Assembly (NCBI GenBank): GCA_003458705.1
Contig: QRVH01000018.1
Coordinates: 1-56,031, forward strand
Source: Eubacterium sp. AF22-9
GTDB taxonomy: Bacteria > Bacillota > Clostridia > Lachnospirales > Lachnospiraceae
DNA length: 56,031 nt
Direction: 5' to 3'
A program made the translations under genes and the position numbers. Below the pieces are notes generated by a model. That model saw only the letters and a list, made by a program, of their open reading frames with translations, was not told the origin of the DNA and made no database searches. Of this stretch, positions 48,220 through 56,031 are shown in pieces (positions within the stretch are counted from its first letter, which is position 1; each line of letters opens with the position of its first letter).

Positions 48220-49305
48220 TTATTCTGCACTGGCTGCCGCTTCATAGCTTTCTTCATATAGTGTTTCCTGTGAATCAATCTTAGGATTATTAATATGTCT
48301 GTCACAGTATACCCCATCACTATTCTGCTCTTTGCCTTTCTCGTCATCCTGCATAATAAGATTAAATATATGAATTATGCGTTCCTGACAATGCTTATCA
48401 AGCACAGGTGCAGCAACCTCAACACGTCTTGTAGTATTTCTTGTCATAAAATCTGCCGATGCAATATATATCTTCTGGTCATCTCCTCTTCCAAAACGAT
48501 ATATTCTTGAATGCTCAAGGAAGCGTCCAACAACACTTACCACGCGGATATTATCTGTATAGCCTTTAACTCCCGGCTTTATACAGCATATTCCTCTTAC
48601 TTCAAGATCTATTTTAACACCTGCCTGTGAAGCTTCAATTAATTTCTCAATAATAAGCTTGTCTGTAAGGGAATTAATCTTAACTCCAACATATCCATCT
48701 TCACCGTTCTTTACCTTATCAATCTGCTCATCTATCATTGAAAGAATTCTGTTCTGCAGGCAGTTTGGTGCAACAAGAAGCTGGTTAGAACTATCCACCG
48801 TTTCTCCCTTCTGCAAAGCAGCAAATACTGCAGCCGCATCCGCACCTATCTCCTCATTAGCTGTAACAAGTGACAGATCTGTATATAATCTTGAAGTCTT
48901 TTCATTATAATTGCCTGTTCCTATCTGTGTTATATATGAAAATGTATTATTAACCGAACGTGTTATAAGGCATAACTTTGAGTGTACCTTATAATCACCC
49001 AGGCCATATAAAAGCTGGCATCCGGCCTCCTCTAGCCTCTTAGACATTTCAATATTATTAGCCTCATCAAATCTGGCTCTCAGCTCCACAAGAACAATAA
49101 CTTCTTTACCATTTTCAGCCGCTTCAATAAGAGTCTCAACTATCTTACTCCTGTCAGCAACTCTGTAAAGAGTCATCTTTATTGATACGACAGTCGGGTC
49201 ACTGGCTGCTTCCTCTAACATAGATATGAATGGTCTCATACTCTCAAATGGGTATGAAAGAACAACATCCTTATTCTCAATCTGCGGAATTATCTTTTCA
49301 TTCAA
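48220..49305 (-). pseudogene. ppk: Polyphosphate kinase PPK1, N-terminally truncated
   Basis: 361 residues, about half of a normal PPK1 (about 700). It begins near the YPFESM region and holds both C-terminal catalytic modules: IKMTLYRVADRSKIV, the phosphorylated His of GDYKVHSKLCL, and FLEHSRIYRFG. The N-terminal and head domains are absent; upstream in frame there is a stop after about 15 codons and then the 3' flank of the SGNH gene. The TTG start has no ribosome-binding site. This is a truncation or a misjoin near 49306. Confidence 0.85.
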
Positions 49306-49430
49306 TAAGTTACATGTCAGGGCATCACAGCCATCCCCGTCTTTTGGCTGTCCACCCCTTCAATGCAACTATATATTAACCAGTTCATGTAAAAGGTAAA
49401 ACCACATTTATATAAATTTCATGTAAAATA

Positions 49431-51044
49431 CTAACTCCAGTAACCTAATTCTACACCTTTCTTGTATATTCCAATCCCTTTCGTATAGTAGCCATAACAG
49501 TTAAAATGCGTCCAGTCATATCTTAACTGTTTTGAAATATTGCCTTTCCTGAAGTTTTCAAGATCACTGGTAGTTGTGCTAAGGCCACAATCTGCAAGGC
49601 CATTCTGAATCATATATGTTCTTGTGTTAAAAAAATGTTTTCCATATGCTTCCCTTAATGCAGCTTCCCATGCAGTATCACCAATTCCAACATATGAACC
49701 GTCCTCATTACATTCTCCCTGATTATCATCTGCCAGCGAAGTACCCGGATCATCCGTATCTCCCACAATTATATAATATTTGCAATTAGAATTAAGTATT
49801 ATATCATCATACTGAAGTATTAACTGCTGATAGTCATTCTCCCAGCCTCCGTTGCTTCCCATTTCAAGAATCAATATATCATTATTACTTCTCTCAACTG
49901 ATGCCCTTGTTTTTGCCTGCGTTCCGGATTTTATGGTAACATTTCCTATTGTTGGCGCCTGTGTTGGTTTTTCTGTTGGTGCCGTTGTTGTACCCTCTGT
50001 CGTACCTTGTGTTGTGCCCTCTGTCGTGCCCTGCGTTGTACTCTCCGTTGGACTTTGCACTGAAGTAGTTTCTTGTATTTTTTCTATATTATCCATATTA
50101 GGTTCTGTATCCGAAACTTTAATTTCTTTTGACACAGATATTTTTGAATAATTATTTGTAATACTTTCTGTTTCCATATTATATACCACTATATTAGTGG
50201 CATCACCATTATCATATGCTGCATATCCTTTAGTAAGATTTATCTGCACCTGATTATTTCCTGCATTCTTAACATCGCACAAATATCCTCCAATATACAT
50301 CTGACCGGGTGAATCACTGTCATTTGTATATCCGCTATAAATATTATTAGTAAATGTATTTCCATCTTCATCTTTTAATTGTGCTATTGCAGTTTTCCCC
50401 TCACTTATTGTAATGTCTCTGTCCAGATAAACCTTAATTCCTCCTGCCCTGAAAGTTATCTGAGTTGAAACTTCTCCACCTATTCCAAGATTATGAGTTG
50501 CTATATGAGACAACTTTTCTATCATCAGTGGTGCCGTACAACCATATATACTTTGTCCATTAACTGTTCCTGCTGTACTGCCGCCAACTCCTTGCATCAT
50601 ACTATCTCCATAACATGTTATCTCCCTCTTTTTACCATCATATGGAATAAATTCTGATGTAAGTTTTCTTGTTGGAAGTTCCAATGCTTCTTCATCCTCT
50701 GTAGAAATTTCATTCTCAAAAAAGTCTTCTACAACATTTTCTTCCACAACTTGAAATGTTTCTTCTTCCGTTTCCTGCGTCTCTTCTTCCGTTTCCTGCG
50801 TCTCTTCCTCAGTTTCTTCTGTCTGCTCCTCTGTCGTTTCCTCGGCAGTTGTTTCCTGCACTGGTTTTACGTTGACTGTCTCAGCCACTATATTATTTTT
50901 ATTATCTTTATTTCTTTTCCTATTATTCTTTAAGGATACCGTCACGATTCCAGTCACAGTAAGTACTAAAACCAAAACCGTCACTGTACACGCAATAACA
51001 CATCTTTTCTTATCAGAAATAATCTTTTTCATAAATTCTTTCAT
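49431..51044 (-). CDS. Secreted SGNH-hydrolase-like surface protein
   Basis: 537 residues. One membrane anchor (about 14-36) is followed by a Glu/Thr-rich repeat stalk. The SGNH hydrolase blocks are recognisable: CYGDSMMQGVGG (block I), GIGGEVSTQ (block II), EMGSNGGW (block III) and the Asp/His of DWTHFNCYG (block V), with a second TTQGTTEG-type linker inserted between II and III. It may be an esterase acting on surface glycans. The ATG at 51044 follows a GGCAGGATG site; a longer frame exists but is unlikely. Confidence 0.75.
   Translation of the reverse strand: MKEFMKKIISDKKRCVIACTVTVLVLVLTVTGIVTVSLKNNRKRNKDNKNNIVAETVNVKPVQETTAEETTEEQTEETEEETQETEEETQETEEETFQVVEENVVEDFFENEISTEDEEALELPTRKLTSEFIPYDGKKREITCYGDSMMQGVGGSTAGTVNGQSIYGCTAPLMIEKLSHIATHNLGIGGEVSTQITFRAGGIKVYLDRDITISEGKTAIAQLKDEDGNTFTNNIYSGYTNDSDSPGQMYIGGYLCDVKNAGNNQVQINLTKGYAAYDNGDATNIVVYNMETESITNNYSKISVSKEIKVSDTEPNMDNIEKIQETTSVQSPTESTTQGTTEGTTQGTTEGTTTAPTEKPTQAPTIGNVTIKSGTQAKTRASVERSNNDILILEMGSNGGWENDYQQLILQYDDIILNSNCKYYIIVGDTDDPGTSLADDNQGECNEDGSYVGIGDTAWEAALREAYGKHFFNTRTYMIQNGLADCGLSTTTSDLENFRKGNISKQLRYDWTHFNCYGYYTKGIGIYKKGVELGYWS
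50761..50802 (-). repeat. 21-bp tandem repeat in the surface-protein stalk
   Basis: Two exact 21-bp units (50761-50781, 50782-50802) with diverged flanking copies encode the repeated ETQETEE segment. The period is in frame, so copy-number change would alter stalk length only. Confidence 0.9.
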
Positions 51045-51163
51045 ATAACATCCTGCCCTTCCTAATGTATGTCTCATTATATCCATACGAAATAAATTTA
51101 AAAAAAGTTTAAAATAAAAAATCTTCTGTGAGATATTATAACACAGAAGATTTCTATTTAAAA

Positions 51164-51790
51164 TCAGATATGCTCCATAAACCATGACATCATGCATCCG
51201 CCGTCTGCGCCTGCATCAATCACCCTTTCTATATTATCCGGCTTAATGCCACCAATTGCAAATACTTTTACATTCGGATTAATTCCATGAACCACAGTAC
51301 ATACTTCTTTTAGAAAGCCCAACCCAGCGCCTGTCTTACCTGGCTTACACTGCGTCTCAAATATTGTTCCAAGCACAATCTGGTCTGCTCCTGCACGGAC
51401 AGCATTCACTGCCTCTTCCATACTGTGGCACGATACACTCACACAATCAAGTCTTTTTAATACATCTGCCTGTTCATCACACATTTGTTTAAAATGTTCC
51501 ATTGAAAAATGCACATTTGCACAGCCCGCATATTCTGCCGCACTGATATCACTGTGAACAAACATTTTTATAGAAGCTTTCCTGCACATTACCTGTATGT
51601 GTCTGGCAAGTTCACTGTAGTCCTGCCTGTCCATATCCTTTTCACGAAGTATCATGGCATATGGGTGCAGTGCCACACATTTTTCAAGTTGCATAATGTA
51701 CTCCTCCATGGTACACTCTGCGCCACCGCTGCCGTTCACCAGATGTCTGTTCGTTATACATATATATTTTCTATACATAAATGTATTCAT
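51164..51790 (-). CDS. thiE: Thiamine-phosphate synthase-like (ThiE/TenI)
   Basis: 208 residues. ThiE joins HMP-PP and thiazole phosphate to thiamine phosphate. The barrel signature MILREKDM, SCHSMEEAVNAVRAGADQIVLG and FAIGGIKPDNI match the TMP synthase/TenI family; TenI-type proteins look similar, but its place at the end of the thi run favours ThiE. The start overlaps the thiH end; M1 (51790) or M5 (51778) could be used, neither with a clear site. Confidence 0.8.
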   Translation of the reverse strand: MNTFMYRKYICITNRHLVNGSGGAECTMEEYIMQLEKCVALHPYAMILREKDMDRQDYSELARHIQVMCRKASIKMFVHSDISAAEYAGCANVHFSMEHFKQMCDEQADVLKRLDCVSVSCHSMEEAVNAVRAGADQIVLGTIFETQCKPGKTGAGLGFLKEVCTVVHGINPNVKVFAIGGIKPDNIERVIDAGADGGCMMSWFMEHI

Positions 51791-53030
51791 TCACGACTGG
51801 CTGAAGCCCGCCAACCTCCATATCCTTATACATTCTGTCAAATGAACGGTTATCATTGATTTCAAACTGTTCATCCCCAACATCCTCATCCTCTTTTCCG
51901 GTATATTTAGATTCATGATCACCGATTCCAGTCGAAACCCCTGCTGAAACCTTAGTGGCACATATCTTGGTTATACCGTTCCTAAACTGCGCACTCTCAC
52001 GGCTTGAAACTGTTATTCCCACGAATGGCAGGAACAGTCTGTACGCACAAAGCACCTGACACAACTGCTTTTCGCCGACATCTCTTGGATTAATCTTATC
52101 ATTGTTGATTATCGGACGTAGTCTTGGACAGCTGAGACTCAGCTCTGCATGCGGGTATTTTCTGTTAAGATAATATACATGAAGTGCTGTTGCCAGCGCG
52201 TCTTTTCTAAAATCATCAAGTCCTAACAATGCTGAAAAGCCTGCGCCTCTCATGCCTGCCATAAGTGCTCTCTCCTGCGCATCAAATCTGTATGGCCATA
52301 CTCTCTTATGTCCTAACAAATGTAATGTCTCATATTTGACAGGGTTATATGTCTCCTGAAATACTGTCACATAATCAACGCCGCACTCATGAAGATAACG
52401 GTATTCATCCACATTTACAGGATATATCTCTATTCCGATATTCTTGAAATATTTTCTTGCAATCTTAACTGATTCGCCAATATATTCAACATCTGAATAT
52501 TTTCTGCTCTCACCTGTAAGTATCAGGATTTCTTCCATTCCTGTATCGGCAATAACTTTCATTTCATGCTCAATTTCCTCGAATGAAAGTTTCTTTCTAT
52601 GAATGTTATTGTAGCAGTTAAAACCGCAGTATATGCAGTAATTCTGGCAGTAATTGGCTATATATATTGGCGTGAATATGTATACTGTATTGCCAAAATG
52701 TTTCTTAGTTTCATTCTCTGCTTTTCTTGCCATCTGCTCTAAGTATGGTGCTGCAGCTGGCGAAAGCAATGCCTTAAAATCCTCAATATTGCAGGTATCT
52801 TTGCTTAATGCCCTCTCCACATCTGCGGCTGTGTATGAATCATAATCATACTCATCCATTGCCTTTAAGACTTTATCCTTAATATCTGAATCAATTATTT
52901 CCATGTCATCAAGATATTTCATATAATCTGTCCTGAATGACGGGTCCTGCTCCAACTTATGTTTTCTCTCTAACGCAGCCGGTGGAAGCTGGTCACTATC
53001 TATAAAATATACCTGATTTTCCTCGTTCAT
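51771..53030 (-). CDS. thiH: 2-iminoacetate synthase (tyrosine lyase)
   Basis: 419 residues. A radical SAM enzyme cleaving tyrosine to dehydroglycine for the thiazole ring. The cluster-binding cysteines C128, C132 and C135 are in NYCQNYCIYCGFNC; the C-terminal GLDDFRKDALA and LSCPRLRP are typical. It lies between thiG (125 bases upstream) and thiE (overlapping). Confidence 0.95.
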   Translation of the reverse strand: MNEENQVYFIDSDQLPPAALERKHKLEQDPSFRTDYMKYLDDMEIIDSDIKDKVLKAMDEYDYDSYTAADVERALSKDTCNIEDFKALLSPAAAPYLEQMARKAENETKKHFGNTVYIFTPIYIANYCQNYCIYCGFNCYNNIHRKKLSFEEIEHEMKVIADTGMEEILILTGESRKYSDVEYIGESVKIARKYFKNIGIEIYPVNVDEYRYLHECGVDYVTVFQETYNPVKYETLHLLGHKRVWPYRFDAQERALMAGMRGAGFSALLGLDDFRKDALATALHVYYLNRKYPHAELSLSCPRLRPIINNDKINPRDVGEKQLCQVLCAYRLFLPFVGITVSSRESAQFRNGITKICATKVSAGVSTGIGDHESKYTGKEDEDVGDEQFEINDNRSFDRMYKDMEVGGLQPVVNEYIYV

Positions 53031-53155
53031 TGTTTTGCCTTCTTTTCTATTATATTCTCATATTTCGTCAAGCAATACTTCCCCGAAGTTATGCTTCCGC
53101 TGAAATTATCCCGCCAGTATCTCTTGCTATGCCCCTTTGGGATTGCTCGCCACAT

Positions 53156-53968
53156 TTAGCGTAAGAACCCTGTCAATGGGTCTGATGCGCTTCCGCCTCT
53201 TGCAAGAACTCTTCCCATTCCTGTAAGATATGCGCTTCTTCCTGCCTCTATAGCCTTCTTAAACGCCTCTGCCATAGCCGGAACATTTCCTGCTGTCGCA
53301 ATTGCTGTATTAGCCATAACCGCTGCTGCTCCCATCTCCATTGCCTCACATGCCTGCGAAGGCTTGCCAATTCCTGCATCCACGATAATTGGCAGATCAA
53401 TCTCATCAATAAGTATCTGTATAAATGCTTTGGTTGAAAGTCCGTTATTGCTTCCAATCGGTGAGGCAAGTGGCATAACGCAGGCTGCACCGGCATTCTG
53501 TAAATCTCTTGCCACATTTAAATCGGGATACATGTATGGCATTACAACAAAACCTTCCTTGGCAAGTATTTCAGTTGCTTTGACTGTCTCATAGTTATCT
53601 GGAAGAAGATACTTTGCATCATGCATAATCTCAATCTTTACAAAATCTCCACATCCCATCTCACGGCTGAGTCTCGCAATTCTCACTGCTTCCTCTGCAT
53701 TTCTTGCTCCTGATGTATTAGGAAGCAGCGTAACGCCCTTCGGTATGAAATCAAGAATATTCTCCTTATTCTCTGTATTAGCGCGTCTTAAAGCAAGTGT
53801 GATAATCTCAGCACCGCCTTGCTCAACTGCCGCCTTAATAAGATTCACATTATACTTTCCTGATCCTAATATGAATCTGCTGTTAAACTCATGTCCTCCT
53901 AAAATCAGCTTATCTTCTTTCTTATTCATATCTTCTTTTCTGGTCATGTCTTCCATCTTGTTTTCCAT
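53156..53968 (-). CDS. thiG: Thiazole synthase
   Basis: 270 residues. ThiG condenses deoxyxylulose phosphate, dehydroglycine and thiocarboxylated ThiS to the thiazole. The Schiff-base Lys is K111 in [18 protein letters not shown] and [10 protein letters not shown] are typical. The first about 18 residues are highly charged and outside the normal fold; M14 may be the functional start, though GGAGG lies 11 bases before M1. Confidence 0.95.
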   Translation of the reverse strand: MENKMEDMTRKEDMNKKEDKLILGGHEFNSRFILGSGKYNVNLIKAAVEQGGAEIITLALRRANTENKENILDFIPKGVTLLPNTSGARNAEEAVRIARLSREMGCGDFVKIEIMHDAKYLLPDNYETVKATEILAKEGFVVMPYMYPDLNVARDLQNAGAACVMPLASPIGSNNGLSTKAFIQILIDEIDLPIIVDAGIGKPSQACEAMEMGAAAVMANTAIATAGNVPAMAEAFKKAIEAGRSAYLTGMGRVLARGGSASDPLTGFLR

Positions 53969-54359
53969 TGTTTTGATATCCTCCTGTTGTCTGGTTTTAT
54001 TATGTTTCTAGTGGCAATTTTTTGCTGGCTATACTTCCTTACCACTATAATTATCTGTCCCACCAATCATTTATTTCCTCAATCTGGTAATTGCTGACTG
54101 AATTTGTTCTCTTACTGTTAGAAAACCTATAAAAAATGTATTTTCTGTCTTTTAGTAGGTTCGCGTCAGCTCTCTTATTTTCAGAAAACCTACTAATCAA
54201 GCTCTTATAAAGCTTCTTATAGGTTTCTTAATATTTCCCTATCAAAAATTTACCTACTCAAATTGAAATTCTGTGCTTTTAGTAGGTCTTTGCCTATTAT
54301 TAACCGCTCTGACATAACTTATAAACAGCCAGACTTCCTGCACTCAGACTAAAATCATA
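53969..54359. other. 391-bp spacer between thiS and thiG
   Basis: No plausible gene. It contains the three-unit inverted-repeat array at 54123-54288. The remainder is AT-rich without clear promoter or terminator. In many operons thiF lies here. Confidence 0.8.
54123..54288 (-). repeat. Three tandem ~63-bp units, each an inverted repeat of an ACCTACTAA motif
   Basis: Six copies of an 11-bp motif alternate in direction: AAACCTATAAA (54123), TTTAGTAGGTT (54151), AAACCTACTAA (54186), TTATAGGTTT (54217), TTTACCTACTC (54249) and TTTAGTAGGTC (54278). Forward copies are exactly 63 bp apart; reverse copies 63-64 bp. As RNA on the thi strand they would fold into three hairpins with about 20-base loops; as DNA they are six sites about 31 bp apart. 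No known family recognised. Confidence 0.85.
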
Positions 54360-54569
54360 TTAAACCTGACCGCCCCCGACAAAGTGCAGTATTTCAATCA
54401 CATCTCCGTCTTCAATACTTACTTTATCAAAATCTTCTCTATGAATTATTTCCATATTCTTCTCAATTACAATACCTACCGGGTCATACCCAGCTTCTGT
54501 TACATAAGCAAGAAGTGTCTTTCCTGCTACTAGTGCAACATCCTGTTGTTCTCCATTAATCTGTACCAT
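54360..54569 (-). CDS. thiS: Sulfur carrier protein ThiS
   Basis: 69 residues, ubiquitin-like. It begins MVQINGEQQDV and ends HFVGGGQV. ThiS carries sulfur as a C-terminal Gly-Gly thiocarboxylate; here two residues (Gln-Val) follow the glycines, so either it is trimmed or the tail differs. The ATG at 54569 has GGAGG; the same frame stays open to 54869 but that stretch is the leader. ThiF, the activating enzyme, is not in the window. Confidence 0.92.
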   Translation of the reverse strand: MVQINGEQQDVALVAGKTLLAYVTEAGYDPVGIVIEKNMEIIHREDFDKVSIEDGDVIEILHFVGGGQV

Positions 54570-54860
54570 TGTGCCTCCTTTCCTTCTCCCTGCAATTCTC
54601 TGCGTTTTAATCTGTGCAAGCACGACTGTGAAATTTCCATGTCTTCTCTCATCGCTACTCGCGCAAAAAGGCAGAGCCGCTTTCCAGCTGGCTCTGCCTC
54701 TAAAATTCACAATATGAATACGCCGGAAATCTATTATTACCGACGCCTGTTGTATGTTCGCCTGTATGAATACTGTAAGCCGATTATCATCAACTCTCTT
54801 TGCTTCATACCTGCTGGTCTTGAAAAGTGGTGTCCCCAATTCAACGCCTCGATTAATATA
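54570..54860 (-). promoter_or_regulatory. Structured thiS leader with terminator (candidate riboswitch)
   Basis: About 290 bases separate the promoter from thiS. A strong hairpin, GGCAGAGCC/GGCTCTGCC with five T (54665-54698), lies about 100 bases before the gene and would end transcription. No TPP-riboswitch core (CTGAGA, ACCCTT) is seen. A riboswitch class for the thiamine precursor HMP-PP, with its aptamer inside a terminator ahead of thiS, has been described; this leader is in the right place for it, but I cannot check its consensus. Confidence 0.5.
54665..54698 (-). terminator. Terminator hairpin in thiS leader
   Basis: GGCAGAGCC and GGCTCTGCC pair across an 11-base loop, followed by five T on the minus strand. 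It would attenuate transcription into thiS. Confidence 0.85.
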
Positions 54861-54883
54861 ACATATCACTGATAATTATTCAA
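54855..54883 (-). promoter_or_regulatory. Predicted promoter of the thi operon
   Basis: TTGAAT (54883-54878) and TATATT (54860-54855) with a 17-base spacer on the minus strand, starting one base after the lipoprotein stop. Confidence 0.6.
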
Positions 54884-55324
54884 CTACCAACTCTGTATAT
54901 TGATGCCTGTGAGTTTTACTTCTTTATATTCCTGCCCTATGTATGCATATATCTGTTGTAATTCGTCATCGTCAAATTCTGCGGCTTTACCATTATACAT
55001 GATATTAAGTGTGTAGCTGTCCTCTCCACTATTCTCTGCCCTTATGTAGAATTCTGCCGGGCCAAACATAACTTCAAGTTCTCTTACAGCCTCCGAACAC
55101 AGACTTGAAACATAGTTATCATCAACCTCTATATCCTCATGTTCATCATAATCAAAGGCCATCTCTGGATTATAACCTCTTTTTTCAGATTCACCTGACA
55201 TTCTATCAGCCACACCTGTCTGCTTCTCATTCCTGCCAGAGCAGCCACTAAGAACCAGAGCCATCGTGCAGATACATAACACACATAAAACAAAATGCAT
55301 AGAATATAAGCATACTCGCTTCAT
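54884..55324 (-). CDS. Small lipoprotein of unknown function (complete copy)
   Basis: 146 residues. Signal peptide with a Cys-rich hydrophobic core and lipobox L25-S26-G27-C28, so it is lipid-anchored outside the membrane. The mature part is acidic (DYDEHEDIEVDD); no known domain. Strong GGAGGTGAT before the ATG. Upstream 51 bases lies the membrane-protein gene; both are duplicated, inverted, at the left end, where this gene is cut. The last 30 codons are outside the repeat. Confidence 0.85.
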   Translation of the reverse strand: MKRVCLYSMHFVLCVLCICTMALVLSGCSGRNEKQTGVADRMSGESEKRGYNPEMAFDYDEHEDIEVDDNYVSSLCSEAVRELEVMFGPAEFYIRAENSGEDSYTLNIMYNGKAAEFDDDELQQIYAYIGQEYKEVKLTGINIQSW

Positions 55325-55375
55325 AACATCACCTCCGCTTATATTCTACGCCAATTTCTTTTAATAACAATCTAA

Positions 55376-55807
55376 TTATAGTTTTATTTCTTTAATAACA
55401 GGATATCTTGATATATGCAATTTAAAATCTTCTATTTTCATCTTTTCCCATTGCTTTTCTGTAAACTGTACCTTAGGAATTGTGAATACTATACAGATTT
55501 CTTTACTGTCTCCTACACTATCCGTTGACTTGCTTTGCTCTTCTATTGAATTAAAATTCATATATCTCACTAAATCTGGTGCCTGATTATATGTATCAGT
55601 AACTAATGTATAGTCCCCTAATTGAGTAATTCTTGACGCATCCGTCTTTTCAACTATCCTTTCATACATCAGTTTTACATAAACCACACGAACATCTCCA
55701 AATTCTTCTATTTCTTCCTGCCACAATTTTCCTACATTTTCGTCACTTACAAATCCAGCTTCAGTAGCTTTATACACATATTCACCACAAATAATAATCC
55801 GTATCAA
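55376..55807 (-). CDS. Hypothetical membrane-anchored protein, broken 5' end (right copy)
   Basis: Identical to 225-656. The membrane-segment frame lies upstream, out to the window edge, and is separated by the 62-bp duplication. The start codon of the native gene is probably beyond base 56031. Function unknown; it precedes the lipoprotein, and the two are probably one transcription unit. Confidence 0.5.
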   Translation of the reverse strand: MIRIIICGEYVYKATEAGFVSDENVGKLWQEEIEEFGDVRVVYVKLMYERIVEKTDASRITQLGDYTLVTDTYNQAPDLVRYMNFNSIEEQSKSTDSVGDSKEICIVFTIPKVQFTEKQWEKMKIEDFKLHISRYPVIKEIKL

Positions 55808-55908
55808 TATTTACACTTTCAAGAGTTGGAGCTGGATACTTATGTGCCACAAATAATAATCCGTATCAATATTTACACTTTCAAGAGTTGGAGCTGGATA
55901 CTTATGTG
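55785..55908. repeat. 62-bp tandem duplication (mirror copy)
   Basis: Mirror image of 124-247: identical units at 55785-55846 and 55847-55908. Confidence 0.95.
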
Positions 55909-55940
55909 TTTGATACATTACAGCTGATATATAAAAAGCT

Positions 55941-56026
55941 ATGATTACCATTACAATAAAAGCTGCAACTATTATATGCTTTTATGATTACCATTACAAT
56001 AAAAGCTGCAACTATTATATGCTTTT
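55941..56026. repeat. 43-bp tandem duplication (mirror copy)
   Basis: Mirror image of 6-91: identical units at 55941-55983 and 55984-56026. Confidence 0.95.
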
Positions 56027-56031
56027 TATTA

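Larger units (their letters stand above)
54977..56031. repeat. Right copy of 1,055-bp terminal inverted repeat
   Basis: Exact reverse complement of 1-1055. This copy is continuous with the thi operon region and holds an intact lipoprotein gene across the repeat boundary, so it is probably the original location. Confidence 0.97.

Noticed and set aside
54123-54288. CRISPR-like array
   Set aside because: Only three degenerate units, alternating orientation, no constant repeat of 25-40 bases, and no cas genes.
54570-54860. TPP riboswitch ahead of thiS
   Set aside because: The conserved CTGAGA and ACCC...TGAACCTGAT elements are absent on the thi strand.
54570-54869. Long N-terminal extension of thiS in the same open frame
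   Set aside because: The ThiS fold starts at 54569 with GGAGG; the upstream stretch contains the terminator hairpin and has no protein character.

Overview
The window looks like a low-GC, Gram-positive, endospore-type anaerobe of the Lachnospiraceae (Clostridia), possibly near Lachnospira/Eubacterium eligens. The evidence is protein style plus marker genes: sporulation sigma factor SigH, the spore-coat set cotJA-cotJB-cotJC, a CIRCE operator in front of groES-groEL, Mini-ribonuclease III, an LTA-synthase-like sulfatase, DUF6062 and SEC-C proteins, and a B. subtilis-like ispF-cysE-cysS-mrnC-rlmB-sigH order. The family assignment is an inference from memory, not from a search.

Layout. 1-1055 and 54977-56031 are perfect inverted copies of each other. 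They carry a fragment of a membrane protein and a small lipoprotein. The right copy looks native: the lipoprotein is complete there and abuts the thi operon promoter. The left copy breaks inside the lipoprotein and is fused to a 5'-truncated DUF1848 gene. 1052-6390 is a plus-strand block of accessory genes: DUF1848, an AlbA_2/HATPase transcriptional regulator, nitroreductase, a 3-dehydroquinate synthase-like protein, Nudix hydrolase and a split nucleotidyltransferase. It ends close to a 3'-truncated kduD-type dehydrogenase (6544-6963), so the block is bounded by a broken gene on each side.

From about 6560 to 54883 the sequence reads as ordinary chromosome, mostly minus strand. In order it holds: glycosyltransferase, argS, a truA-like gene, cheY and cheX; guaB; groEL/groES; an OGG-type glycosylase; a secreted transglutaminase-like lipoprotein; cotJABC; map; a CBS-type inorganic pyrophosphatase; a soluble CZB chemoreceptor; an orphan substrate-binding lipoprotein; a CtpE-like P-type ATPase; a cold-shock protein; an LTA-synthase-like protein; glnS; a shikimate-kinase-like gene; hslO; a FliD-like protein; deoC, purA and tRNA-Thr(GGU); sigH-rlmB-mrnC-cysS-cysE-ispF; trmO; uppP; pfk; a truncated ppk; an SGNH-type surface protein; and a thiamine operon thiS-thiG-thiH-thiE.

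Several genes carry a single-base frameshift (purA, rlmB, trmO, the P-type ATPase, the nucleotidyltransferase). With the mirror-image ends and truncated genes, this makes uncorrected sequencing or assembly error a serious possibility. I see no CRISPR array, transposase, integrase or phage module. The most distinctive unexplained structure is a set of three approximately 63-bp tandem units, each an inverted repeat of an ACCTACTAA-type motif, lying between thiS and thiG where thiF is often found. Next is the thiS leader, with its own promoter and a terminator hairpin just ahead of the gene.
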